The notes beneath the pieces are model-generated. The model was not told the origin of the DNA. It worked only from the letters and a program-made list of their open reading frames with translations, and did not search any database. From Thalassospira sp. (GTDB taxonomy: Bacteria > Pseudomonadota > Alphaproteobacteria > Rhodospirillales > Thalassospiraceae), in contig NZ_PAQR01000022.1 in NCBI RefSeq assembly GCF_002709775.1, positions 1 to 64,000 of the forward strand: a DNA stretch of 64,000 bases, in the 5' to 3' direction. Made by a program: the position numbers and the translations under genes. This document shows positions 54,917-63,317 of this stretch, in pieces (the stretch's first letter is position 1; each line of letters opens with the position of its first letter).

Positions 54917-56305
54917 ATGACCAACGCGTCAAACTCTGCCCAATCCAATGCCCCGGTTCCGAATGCAGGCACCCGTGTTCTGCACCGCACGAGCACATCC
55001 ACGCCCCCGCGCGCTGTCCGGGGTGAGGGGATCTACATCTTTGATCAGAACGGAAAGAGTTATCTCGATGCTTGCGGTGGTGCCGCGGTGTCTTGCCTTG
55101 GCCATTCCGACCCGGATGTTCGGGCTGCCATGCATGCCCAGATTGATCAGATTGCTTACGCCCATTCCGGGTTCTTTTCATCTGATGCGATGGAAGAACT
55201 GGCCGATGAACTGGTCGCATCCGCACCCGAAGGCATTGATAAGGTCTATTTCGTTTCTGGCGGGTCGGAGGCCACCGAAGCCGCCCTTAAGATGGCGCGT
55301 CAGTACTTTCTGGAAATCGGGGAACCGAACCGCAAATACGTGATTGCGCGCCGCCAATCCTATCACGGCAATACCCTTGGTGCTCTGTCGGTTGGCGGCA
55401 ATATGTGGCGGCGCAAGCAGTTTGAACCGCTTCTGATCACGGCAAGCCATATCGCACCCGTTTATCAGTATCGCGATCAGCGCGACGATGAAACGCCAGA
55501 GGCCTATGGCCTCCGCGTTGCCAATGAACTTGAAGCGGCGATCCTTGAACTCGGATCTGAAAACGTCGCGGCGTTCGTTGCCGAACCGGTTGTCGGGGCA
55601 ACCGCCGGGGCGTTGGCACCGGTGCCGGGCTATTTCAAACGCGTGCGCGAGATTTGCGATCAATATGGTGTGTTGCTGATCCTCGATGAGGTCATGTGCG
55701 GCATGGGACGTACTGGCACCCTGCACGCGATTGAGCAGGAAGGCATTTCTGGCGATCTGCAAACCATCGCCAAGGGGCTTGGTGCAGGATATCAGCCGAT
55801 TGGTGCGGTTCTTGTATCCAAGAAAATCAACGAAGCCATCGCCAATGGATCGGGCTTCTTCCAGCATGGCCATACCTATCAGGGCCATGCAACCGCCTGT
55901 GCCGCAGCCCTTGCGACCCAGCGTGCGATCAAGGAACGCAACCTTCTGGCCAATGTTGTCAAGCAGGGTGAAAACCTTGTCAGCGCCCTTGAGGCAAAAC
56001 TGGGGCAGCATCCGTTTGTCGGCGATATCCGTGGCCGTGGTCTGTTCCGCGGCGTGGAGCTTGTCGCCAATCGTGAAACCAAGGACCCGTTTGACCCAGC
56101 TTTGAAGATTAATGCCAAGATCAAGAAGGCCGCTTTTGCGCGTGGTCTGATGGCTTATCCCATGGGCGGCACGATTGATGGTGTTCGCGGTGACCATGTG
56201 TTGTTTGCCCCGGCTTTCATCATTGATGAAAGTGATGTCGCCAAGATCGTCGATCTGTTTGCAGGTGCGCTTGATGACGTCTTCAAGGCAGAGGGACTGG
56301 CGTAA
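54917..56305 (+). CDS. Class III PLP-dependent aminotransferase
   Basis: A 462-residue fold-type I aminotransferase of the omega-amino-acid group. Visible are LDACGGAAVSCLGHSDP (about 46-62), VYFVSGGSEATEAALKMAR, ARRQSYHGNTLGALS, the PLP-ring segment LILDEVMCGMGRTG and the Schiff-base Lys in QTIAKGLGAGYQPIGAV (about 279-295). The amino donor cannot be read. The stop overlaps the BKACE start (TAATG), so coupling is tight and the two enzymes probably act in sequence: deamination of an omega-amino compound, then cleavage of the resulting beta-keto acid. ATG at 54917 chosen; the upstream open frame overlaps rpiR. Confidence 0.9.
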   Translation: MTNASNSAQSNAPVPNAGTRVLHRTSTSTPPRAVRGEGIYIFDQNGKSYLDACGGAAVSCLGHSDPDVRAAMHAQIDQIAYAHSGFFSSDAMEELADELVASAPEGIDKVYFVSGGSEATEAALKMARQYFLEIGEPNRKYVIARRQSYHGNTLGALSVGGNMWRRKQFEPLLITASHIAPVYQYRDQRDDETPEAYGLRVANELEAAILELGSENVAAFVAEPVVGATAGALAPVPGYFKRVREICDQYGVLLILDEVMCGMGRTGTLHAIEQEGISGDLQTIAKGLGAGYQPIGAVLVSKKINEAIANGSGFFQHGHTYQGHATACAAALATQRAIKERNLLANVVKQGENLVSALEAKLGQHPFVGDIRGRGLFRGVELVANRETKDPFDPALKINAKIKKAAFARGLMAYPMGGTIDGVRGDHVLFAPAFIIDESDVAKIVDLFAGALDDVFKAEGLA

Positions 56306-57135
56306 TGGAATATGGTGACAAGCCGTTTCTGATTGCATCTGCCCCAAATGGTGCGCGCAAAACACAAGTCGACTTGCCAAACATTCCGATCACGCCGGCC
56401 GAAGTTGCCAAAACGGCCCTTGAGTGCAAGGCGGCGGGGGCGTCGATGATGCATCTGCATGTTCGTGATGATGAGCAGAAACACAGTCTTGATGTTGGCC
56501 GCTATCGCGAAATGCTCGCCGAGGTCAGATCATCGGTCGGTGACGATATGCTGTTGCAGGTCACAACCGAGGCGGTGGGCATCTACACAGCCCAGCAGCA
56601 GATGGAAATGATCAGAAGCCTCGTGCCAGAGGCTGTGTCGATTGCCGTGCGCGAAATTGCGCCAGATGATGCGGACCTTAATGCGCTGAAATCGTTTTTC
56701 GAATTCATGCGCGAAGCCAAAATCGCACCGCAACTGATCCTGTATGGGCCAGAAGATGTCGCGCGGTTTAATCAGCTGGTTGAAATCGGCGTTCTGCCCG
56801 GCGACAGGTTCCCGGTTTTGTTCGTGCTGGGCCGTTACACCGCAGGGCAGGTATCGCAGCCATCTGACCTTTTGCCATTTATCGGGTCCAGTCCGTATGT
56901 CTCGGAATGGATGCTATGTGCCTTTGGGGCTTATGAAAATGCCTGCATTCTGACGGGGGCGGGGCTTGGTGGGCATGCGCGTATCGGGTTTGAAAATAAT
57001 CACCTTAAGGTTGACGGATCGCCCGCTTCGAACAATGCTGATCTTATTGCTCAGGCACATGACGGTTCAATCTTGATGGGGCGGCCAATCGCAACAGGCG
57101 AACAGGCACGCCAGATTATGCAACCCATGTGGTAG
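56305..57135 (+). CDS. BKACE-family beta-keto acid cleavage enzyme (DUF849)
   Basis: A 276-residue TIM barrel of the BKACE (3-keto-5-aminohexanoate cleavage enzyme, Kce) family. These enzymes use acetyl-CoA and Zn2+ to convert a beta-keto acid into acetoacetate and a new acyl-CoA. The Zn motif H-x-H is in SMMHLHVRDD (about residues 49-58). The family pattern also shows QVTTEAVGIY, GAYENACILTGAGLGGHARIGFENN and the final GRPIATGEQARQIM. BKACE subgroups differ in substrate, which sequence inspection alone does not settle. It is coupled to the aminotransferase and lies upstream of a TAXI-TRAP importer. Confidence 0.88.
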   Translation: MEYGDKPFLIASAPNGARKTQVDLPNIPITPAEVAKTALECKAAGASMMHLHVRDDEQKHSLDVGRYREMLAEVRSSVGDDMLLQVTTEAVGIYTAQQQMEMIRSLVPEAVSIAVREIAPDDADLNALKSFFEFMREAKIAPQLILYGPEDVARFNQLVEIGVLPGDRFPVLFVLGRYTAGQVSQPSDLLPFIGSSPYVSEWMLCAFGAYENACILTGAGLGGHARIGFENNHLKVDGSPASNNADLIAQAHDGSILMGRPIATGEQARQIMQPMW

Positions 57136-57204
57136 GAGGGGCAAAACGAAACAGGCTATACGCGAAAATGCGTAAATTCGTCAGGAGGTTTCGGGGTTAT
57201 AGGG

Positions 57205-57233
57205 TTTTATTCCGATAAGGCGGACACTATAAT
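57205..57233 (+). promoter_or_regulatory. Weak promoter candidate before the TAXI gene
   Basis: A perfect TATAAT at 57228-57233 is preceded, 17 bases earlier, by a poor -35 (TTTTAT). It lies in the 206-base gap after the BKACE gene. No terminator was seen between the two genes, so this may be a secondary start for extra receptor mRNA. Confidence 0.35.
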
Positions 57234-57341
57234 CCCCATCGTCGAAACATCTGATTTTTCTGATGTTTCCGTTTAATTCAGCTGTTCAATGTCGAACACT
57301 GGAAAGCCTTATAACAGGGTGTAAAAAGGGAGCGAATCCTT

Positions 57342-58319
57342 ATGAAAAAACTTATTGCTGTAGCGGGTGCAGTCGCTGCAATTGCTGGCGCCTCGCTGTT
57401 TGCCGGTCAGGCCTCGGCACAGGAAAACCGTTTCATCACCATCGGTACCGGTGGTGTGACCGGTGTGTACTATCCGACGGGTGGCGCTATCTGCCGTCTG
57501 GTCAACAAGGATCGCAAAGAGCACGGAATTCGTTGCTCGGTCGAATCCACTGGTGGTTCGGTCTACAACATCAACACCATTCGTACCGGCGAGCTGGACA
57601 TGGGTGTTGCCCAGTCTGACTGGCAGTACCATGCCTATAACGGTACTTCGAAATTCGAAGACCAGGGTCCGTTCGAAGACCTGCGCGCTGTGTTCTCCGT
57701 CCATCCGGAGCCGTTCACCGTTGTTGCCCGTGCAGATGCAGGCATCAAGACCTTTGACGACCTCAAAGGCAAGCGCGTGAACATCGGTAACCCGGGTTCC
57801 GGTCAGCGCGGCACGATGGACATCGTTCTGGCTGCCAAAGGCTGGACGCTGGACGACTTCTCGCTGGCATCCGAACTGAAGCCGGCTGAACAGTCCCAGG
57901 CGCTTTGCGACAACAAGATCGACGCGATGATCTACACCGTTGGTCACCCGTCCGGTTCGATCCAGGAAGCAACCACTGCCTGTGATTCGGTTCTGGTTGA
58001 AGTTGCCGGTCCGGCAATCGACAAGCTGATCGCTGACAACCCGTACTACCGTGCAGCCACCATTCCGGGCGGCATGTATCGTGGTAACCCGGATGACGTT
58101 GTCACCTTCGGCGTTGGCGCGACCTTCGTGTCCTCAACTAACACCGATGCGGACGTTGTCTACAACGTTGTCAAAGCAGTCTTTGAAAACTTCGATGATT
58201 TCAAAAAACTGCACCCGGCATTCGCTGTCCTGAAGAAAGAAGAAATGATCAAGGACGGTCTGTCGGCCCCGCTGCATGATGGTGCAGCCAAGTACTACAA
58301 AGAAGCAGGCCTGATGTAA
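57342..58319 (+). CDS. TRAP transporter receptor, TAXI family
   Basis: Periplasmic receptor of 325 residues with a signal peptide (cleavage after A-S-A, about residue 26). The TAXI (TRAP-associated extracytoplasmic immunogenic) marks follow: [26 protein letters not shown] (only the family block at about 31-56), [43 protein letters not shown] and the [13 protein letters not shown] segment. Ligands known for TAXI proteins include glutamate-like acids. Here the enzymes next door suggest an amino or keto acid. A strong hairpin (58331) after it sets it apart from the permease mRNA. Confidence 0.93.
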   Translation: MKKLIAVAGAVAAIAGASLFAGQASAQENRFITIGTGGVTGVYYPTGGAICRLVNKDRKEHGIRCSVESTGGSVYNINTIRTGELDMGVAQSDWQYHAYNGTSKFEDQGPFEDLRAVFSVHPEPFTVVARADAGIKTFDDLKGKRVNIGNPGSGQRGTMDIVLAAKGWTLDDFSLASELKPAEQSQALCDNKIDAMIYTVGHPSGSIQEATTACDSVLVEVAGPAIDKLIADNPYYRAATIPGGMYRGNPDDVVTFGVGATFVSSTNTDADVVYNVVKAVFENFDDFKKLHPAFAVLKKEEMIKDGLSAPLHDGAAKYYKEAGLM

Positions 58320-58330
58320 TCAGCCTTGGG

Positions 58331-58360
58331 ACGGAGGGCGTTTATCGCCCTCCGTTTTTC
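58331..58360 (+). terminator. Terminator/attenuator between receptor and permease genes
   Basis: ACGGAGGGCG / CGCCCTCCGT, 10-bp perfect stem, 5-nt loop, T-run of five. Incomplete termination here would give more receptor than permease. Confidence 0.88.
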
Positions 58361-58517
58361 TTTTGCGCCCGACGGGTTTGCTCACAAAAATTGAATAAAC
58401 ATAACGCCGTAACTTAGGTGTTGGAGTACTCCGTAGGGGACCGGGTGTGTGTCGACGGAGGCTTTTTGTTTCTGGACCACCAGTTCAATTGGCTTTCGTA
58501 GTGACCGGGAGTTTGTG

Positions 58518-61121
58518 ATGACTGACGATCAAAAAACGGAAAATCCGTCCGTTGATCAGGGGCTGCAGGACCTGATTGCGGAAAATGATACAGGGGCCCG
58601 TCAGCCAAGCGGTTTGACGGCGAAAATATTACTTTGGCTTGCGGTTTCATGGTCGCTGTTCCAGCTTTGGCTGGCTTCACCATTGCCATTTATCTTTAAT
58701 TTTGGCGTTTTGAACTCGACCGAAGCACGGTCGATCCATCTCGCTTTTGCAATTTTCCTGGCCTTCATGGCCTATCCGGCCTTCAAGAATTCACCGCGCA
58801 GCTATATCCCGATCCTTGATTGGGTGCTGGCTTTGATCGGTGCGTTCTGTGCGGCCTATATTTACATTTTCTATCGCGACCTCTCGGACCGTCCGGGCCT
58901 GCCGATTACGGCTGATCTGGTTGCGGCTGGTGTTGGCCTTGTCATGTTGCTTGAAGCAACCCGTCGCGCCCTTGGCCCGCCTTTGATGGTCGTTGCCATG
59001 GTCTTCCTGGCTTATGTCTTCTTTGGCAATGCGGCCTGGGTGCCGGATGTTTTGCAGTGGAGTGGCGCAAGCTTCTCCAAGGCGATGTCGCATCAATGGA
59101 TCACCACTGAGGGCGTGTTTGGGATCGCGCTTGGCGTGTCGACCAGCTTTGTGTTCCTGTTTGTTCTGTTTGGCTCGCTTCTCGATAAGGCCGGTGCAGG
59201 CAACTATTTCATCAAGGTGGCGTTCGCGGCCCTTGGTCACATGCGTGGTGGCCCGGCAAAGGCAGCGGTTTTGTCATCGGCGATGACCGGTCTTATTTCC
59301 GGCTCCTCGATTGCCAACGTTGTGACGACCGGTACCTTTACCATTCCGCTGATGAAGCGTGTTGGCTTCCCGGGTGAAAAGGCCGGGGCGGTCGAAGTGG
59401 CGTCTTCGGTCAACGGTCAGATCATGCCGCCGGTCATGGGGGCTGCGGCCTTCCTCATGGTGGAATATGTCGGCATTCCGTACCCCGAAGTCATCAAGCA
59501 TGCCTTCCTGCCAGCAACGATTTCCTATATCGCGCTGATCTATATTGTTCACCTTGAAGCGCTTAAGGCGAACATGCAGGGCCTGCCGAAACGGGTGACC
59601 TCGACCTTGGGGCAGACCCTGATCAGATCGCTTCTGTTCGTGCTGTCGCTCGTGGTTCTTTCCGGCGTCGTCTATTACGCGATCGTCTTCCAGAAGGGGC
59701 TGTTTGGTGACGTGGTCGGTTGGGTTGTTGCTGCTGAATGTGCGGTGATTTATCTGGCCGGTCTTTATTACGCCGCCAAATATCCTGACCTTGAAATGGA
59801 TGATCCCAACCAGCCGGTTGTTGAACTGCCGGCACTGGGTGAAACCGCCAAGGCAGGTTTGCATTATCTGCTGCCGGTCGTGGTTCTGGTCTGGTTCCTG
59901 ATGATTGAGCTGAAATCACCGGGTCTGTCAGCTTTCTGGGCGACGGTTCTGATGATCTTCATCATGCTGACCCAGCACGCCGCCAAGGGCTTCTTCCGCA
60001 AGAAACCCGATTTCGCGAATGACCTGAAACTTGGTGTCATCGACGTCATTGACGGGTTTGCTACGGGGGCGCGTAACATGATCGGTATCGGTGTTGCCAC
60101 TGCGGCTGCCGGTATTATCGTGGGCACGGTTTCACTGACCGGTATCGGTCAGGTGATGGTTGAATTCGTCGAGTTGATTTCGGGCGGCAATCTGATGCTG
60201 ATCCTGATCTTTACCGCCGTGATCAGCCTGATCCTTGGCATGGGGCTTCCGACCACGGCGAACTACATTGTGGTATCGAGCCTGATGGCGCCGGTGATCG
60301 TGGAACTCGGTGCTGCAAACGGCCTGATCGTGCCGTTGATTGCGGTTCACCTGTTCGTCTTCTATTTCGGCATCATGGCCGATGTGACCCCTCCGGTTGG
60401 TCTGGCATCCTTTGCCGCGGCGGCTGTGTCGGGGTCTGATCCGATGAAGACCGGGGTTGTTGCGTTCCTCTATTCGATGCGTACCGCGGTCTTGCCGTTC
60501 CTGTTCCTGTTCAACACCCAGCTTCTGATGATCGGTCTGGATCATCCGGTTGATGTGGTTGTTGTGGTGGTGGTTTCGACAATCGCTATGCTGGTCTTCG
60601 CTGCAGCGACGCAGGGGTACTTCTTTGCCCGGTCCAAGCTGTGGGAAAGTGCGGCATTGCTGTTGATCGCCTTCACCCTGTTCCGTCCGGGTTTCTGGCT
60701 CGACATGATTGCGCCGCCTTATGAAAACCTGCCGGCGACAACCATTGTCGAAGACGCTGCCAACATGCCGCCTGAATCCAGCATCCTTTTGGATGTCGAA
60801 GGGATCAGCATCGAAGGCGATGAAGTATCCAAATCCGTTATGCTGCCACTTGGGCCAGCAGGATCAGGTGAGGATCGCCTGTATCATGCCGGTATCGGCA
60901 TTCGTGATGAAGATGGTCGTATCTATATCGATGATCTGGTCTTTGCCGGTCCGGCCGAAAAAGCCGGTCTTGATTTCGACTTTGAAATCACTGCGGTCAA
61001 GATCGAAGCTGATCGTCCGGCCAAGGAAGTCTTCTTTATTCCGGCCTTCCTGTTGCTGGGCGGGATCATTGTTCTTCAACGCCGGCGCAAGCGCAGTGAA
61101 GACGCGCTTGGTGCGGCCTGA
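58518..61121 (+). CDS. Fused TRAP permease (4TM-12TM) with C-terminal DUF3394 domain
   Basis: An 867-residue inner-membrane permease in which DctQ (about residues 35-185) and DctM (about 195-680) parts are fused, as usual for TAXI systems. MTGLISGSSIANVVTTGTF and GMGLPTTANYIVVSSLMAP are the family sites. After about residue 720 comes a soluble PDZ-like DUF3394 tail (LDVEGISIEGDEV, DDLVFAGPAEKAGLDFDFEITAV) and a final membrane helix (IPAFLLLGGIIVLQRRRK). ATG at 58518 has GGGAG upstream. The universal stress protein gene follows 14 bases later. Confidence 0.92.
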   Translation: MTDDQKTENPSVDQGLQDLIAENDTGARQPSGLTAKILLWLAVSWSLFQLWLASPLPFIFNFGVLNSTEARSIHLAFAIFLAFMAYPAFKNSPRSYIPILDWVLALIGAFCAAYIYIFYRDLSDRPGLPITADLVAAGVGLVMLLEATRRALGPPLMVVAMVFLAYVFFGNAAWVPDVLQWSGASFSKAMSHQWITTEGVFGIALGVSTSFVFLFVLFGSLLDKAGAGNYFIKVAFAALGHMRGGPAKAAVLSSAMTGLISGSSIANVVTTGTFTIPLMKRVGFPGEKAGAVEVASSVNGQIMPPVMGAAAFLMVEYVGIPYPEVIKHAFLPATISYIALIYIVHLEALKANMQGLPKRVTSTLGQTLIRSLLFVLSLVVLSGVVYYAIVFQKGLFGDVVGWVVAAECAVIYLAGLYYAAKYPDLEMDDPNQPVVELPALGETAKAGLHYLLPVVVLVWFLMIELKSPGLSAFWATVLMIFIMLTQHAAKGFFRKKPDFANDLKLGVIDVIDGFATGARNMIGIGVATAAAGIIVGTVSLTGIGQVMVEFVELISGGNLMLILIFTAVISLILGMGLPTTANYIVVSSLMAPVIVELGAANGLIVPLIAVHLFVFYFGIMADVTPPVGLASFAAAAVSGSDPMKTGVVAFLYSMRTAVLPFLFLFNTQLLMIGLDHPVDVVVVVVVSTIAMLVFAAATQGYFFARSKLWESAALLLIAFTLFRPGFWLDMIAPPYENLPATTIVEDAANMPPESSILLDVEGISIEGDEVSKSVMLPLGPAGSGEDRLYHAGIGIRDEDGRIYIDDLVFAGPAEKAGLDFDFEITAVKIEADRPAKEVFFIPAFLLLGGIIVLQRRRKRSEDALGAA

Positions 61122-61135
61122 CAGGGAGAGTGAAC

Positions 61136-61564
61136 ATGTACAAGGATATTCTGGTCACAGTAGATCTTGATCATGAGTCTTCCTGGAAAAAGGCCGTGCC
61201 GGTCGCCATCAAGCAGGCGCAAAGCTTTGGCGCGCGCCTTCATGTTCTGACAGTGGTACCCACGGTCGGAATGTCGATGGTCGGTCAGTTCTTCCCGAAG
61301 GGCTACGAAACCAAGGTTCTTGATGCCTATAACGAACGTCTGCACCAGTTTGTGTCTGAACACATTCCTTCAGACATCAAGGTTCAGCACATCGTTGGTC
61401 AGGGAACGGTTTACGAGGTCATCTTGCAGATGGCCAAGAAAACCAGTTGCGACCTGATCGTGATCGGATCGCATCGCCCGGAACTCAAAGACTATCTTTT
61501 GGGCCCGAACGCGGCGCGCGTTGTCCGCCATGCGGATTGCTCGGTCATGGTCGTTCGCGACTAG
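61136..61564 (+). CDS. Universal stress protein (UspA family), probable TRAP regulator
   Basis: A 142-residue UspA-fold protein. The ATP-binding pattern G-2x-G-9x-G-(S/T) is partly visible as VIGSHRPELKDYLLGPNAARVVRHADCSVMVVRD at the C-terminus (residues about 108-141). In Halomonas the UspA-like TeaD, encoded with the TeaABC ectoine TRAP transporter, lowers transport activity, so a similar role is likely for this last gene of the operon. GGGAG lies seven bases before the ATG; a GTG six bases upstream was rejected because it overlaps the ribosome site. Confidence 0.88.
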   Translation: MYKDILVTVDLDHESSWKKAVPVAIKQAQSFGARLHVLTVVPTVGMSMVGQFFPKGYETKVLDAYNERLHQFVSEHIPSDIKVQHIVGQGTVYEVILQMAKKTSCDLIVIGSHRPELKDYLLGPNAARVVRHADCSVMVVRD

Positions 61565-61593
61565 ATCGTCAGGCAATTCAAAGATAAAGAAAA

Positions 61594-61623
61594 ACGGGGG
61601 CGATGTGAATGCATCGCCCCCGT
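61594..61623 (-). terminator. Terminator between convergent usp and Cys-rich genes
   Basis: ACGGGGGCGATG / CATCGCCCCCGT, 12-bp perfect stem. On the minus strand it is followed by TTTTCTTTATC, so it best serves the Cys-rich peptide gene. Confidence 0.9.
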
Positions 61624-61646
61624 TGCTGTTGGAACAGATCAAATGA

Positions 61647-61985
61647 TCAGTTTGCTGCGCACGGGTTCGCAGCGCACGGATTGGCAGCACACGGGTTGGC
61701 TGCTGCACACGGGTTTGCCGCACAGGGGTTCGCAGCACACGGGCTGCAGGGGTTAACGACTTTCTTGGCAGCACACGGGTTGGCAGCGCATGGGTTTGCT
61801 GCACAGGGATTAGCCGCGCACGGGTTGGCTGCACAAGGGCTGCATGGCGCACAGCTTGCGACCTCAGCAGTCGGTGCCGGCAGCGGGGCTGCCATCGCCA
61901 TCGGGGTTGCCATGGCAAGGGTGGTGCCGATCGCCATTGCCGGGATCAGTGCCTTATGTGCGAAAGTCTTGGATTTCTTGGTCAT
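61647..61985 (-). CDS. Secreted Cys-rich peptide with Asn-Pro-Cys-Ala-Ala repeats
   Basis: A 112-residue protein: signal peptide (residues 1 to about 32, cleavage after A-M-A), a short Pro/Ala linker, then about 70 residues made almost wholly of the pentapeptide N-P-C-A-A. I count 14 cysteines, 11 spaced by exactly five or six residues and three as C-x2-C (CAPCSPC and CSPC). An interruption AAKKVVNPC splits the array into two blocks. Synonymous codons vary among repeats, so the peptide, not the DNA, is being kept. Possible roles are metal binding, disulfide-linked surface material or a modified peptide. GAGAGG lies 6 bases before the ATG; a 25-residue upstream extension was rejected. I know no named family for it. 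Confidence 0.8.
   Translation of the reverse strand: MTKKSKTFAHKALIPAMAIGTTLAMATPMAMAAPLPAPTAEVASCAPCSPCAANPCAANPCAANPCAANPCAAKKVVNPCSPCAANPCAANPCAAANPCAANPCAANPCAAN
61650..61853 (-). repeat. Coding 15-bp repeat array (Cys-rich peptide)
   Basis: About a dozen imperfect 15-bp units encoding N-P-C-A-A, one with an extra Ala codon. Third positions drift, which argues for old repeats under selection. Confidence 0.85.
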
Positions 61986-62310
61986 TAGTGCCTCTCTGGA
62001 TGTCCGGTAAGTTTCAGCCGGGGCGTTCTGTCGCCCGTCGGTGAAGGCACTATGGTCCAAATTTTCATCGCTGCGGCGTCACATGGTTTCACTGTTATGT
62101 GAGCCCTGCGTGTTCAAAAAGTTGTTTGCGTACAGTTAATTAGAAGACTGTTTCACAAAAAAGATGTGATAAATTCGTGCCGGAAACCGTCAAACCGATT
62201 GAAAGTGTGGCGAAATTTCCGCATCTTGTGGATAGGGAACAAGGGGGCAGGATATGTTGTGGCGCTTGAATAAAGCGTGAGCCACGCTGCCCATCAGGAC
62301 GGAAGTTTGT
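61986..62310. other. 325-bp divergent intergenic region with palindrome
   Basis: No gene is seen. It holds the promoters of the divergent Cys-rich and SUMF1-like genes. TCACAT (62079-62084) and ATGTGA (62097-62102), 12 bases apart, form an inverted repeat suited to a dimeric regulator. Confidence 0.45.
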
Positions 62311-63183
62311 ATGAGAGTCGGGGACTGTATCGCAGATATCTGGAAATTCTGCGCTGTTGGATGCCTTTTGGCCGTTGCGGGAGTCTCCCACGCACAGGCT
62401 GCAGGCGATGGAATCCCCGATGTGGTGCGCATTCCGTCTGGCTGGTTCTGGCAGGGGTCCGATTCTGTCGAACGGCAATATGCTTATCAGATTGACGAGC
62501 AGGTCTATGGCCACGATATCAGTCGCCGTAATCGTTGGTACGATCTCGAAACCGATAAGTGGCACGTCCACCTTCTGGCCTATGATATCGCCAAGACACC
62601 GGTGACCAATGACCAATACGCTGTTTTCGTCAACGCAACCGGTCACCCGGCACCTGATATCAGTCAGGAAGACTGGGAACGTCAGGGCCTGATTTATACC
62701 TATGACACCATTATACCGTTCCTTTGGAAAAATGGTCGCCCACCCCGTGGGCGCGGCCGCCACCCGGTTGTGCTGGTATCCTGGCAGGATGCCAATGCCT
62801 ATGCCCAGTGGTTGAGTGAAAAGACCGGTGAGACGTGGCACCTGCCCGATGAACTTTATTGGGAAAAGGCGATACGCGGACCGGACGGCACATTCTATCC
62901 GTGGGGCAATATTTTTGACGCCGGTCGGTTGAACAGTGCCGATAACGGCCCGTTTGATACCATGCCGGTTGGCCGGTTCGAGCCGGGACCCTATGGCGTG
63001 CTTGACGGTGCGGGTCAGGTGTTTGAATGGACGTCGACGTCTTCCCAGCCGGGCTATCGCATCGTTAAAGGTGGATCATGGGATGATCGCGGGTGCGGGG
63101 TCTGTCGGCCAGCTGCCCGTCACGGGCGTCCGGAATATCTCAAACATATCCTGATCGGCTTTCGGGTGATGCGCGATCGCTGA
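62311..63183 (+). CDS. Periplasmic SUMF1/formylglycine-generating-enzyme-like protein
   Basis: A 290-residue protein with a signal peptide (cleavage after about A-Q-A, residue 30) followed by an FGE-sulfatase (SUMF1, PF03781) domain. Visible blocks are RIPSGWFWQGSD (about 40-51), DIAKTPVTNDQYAVFV, HPVVLVSWQDANAYAQWLS, WHLPDELYWEKAIRG, FYPWGN, GAGQVFEWTST and KGGSWDDRG at about 253-261. A C-x2-C pair (C262, C265) sits where formylglycine-generating enzymes carry copper-binding cysteines, but the spacing differs (five residues there), so the classical oxidase activity is uncertain. No sulfatase gene is adjacent. The divergent neighbour is the 14-Cys peptide, a conceivable substrate. Confidence 0.85.
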   Translation: MRVGDCIADIWKFCAVGCLLAVAGVSHAQAAGDGIPDVVRIPSGWFWQGSDSVERQYAYQIDEQVYGHDISRRNRWYDLETDKWHVHLLAYDIAKTPVTNDQYAVFVNATGHPAPDISQEDWERQGLIYTYDTIIPFLWKNGRPPRGRGRHPVVLVSWQDANAYAQWLSEKTGETWHLPDELYWEKAIRGPDGTFYPWGNIFDAGRLNSADNGPFDTMPVGRFEPGPYGVLDGAGQVFEWTSTSSQPGYRIVKGGSWDDRGCGVCRPAARHGRPEYLKHILIGFRVMRDR

Positions 63184-63317
63184 GCTGTTGCGAAGATTGT
63201 TGCAAAGCGCCTTGAAATCACTAACTGTTGAAAGGGGTTTATTGGCGCGATCGGTCGCAAACCATCCATTCTGCTCAGACGGAATAACGGGTGGATCGCA
63301 ACGATGTTGGTAAAGAT

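Noticed and set aside
61650-61853. CRISPR-like array
   Set aside because: The 15-bp units have no spacers and encode a continuous repeat peptide behind a signal sequence.
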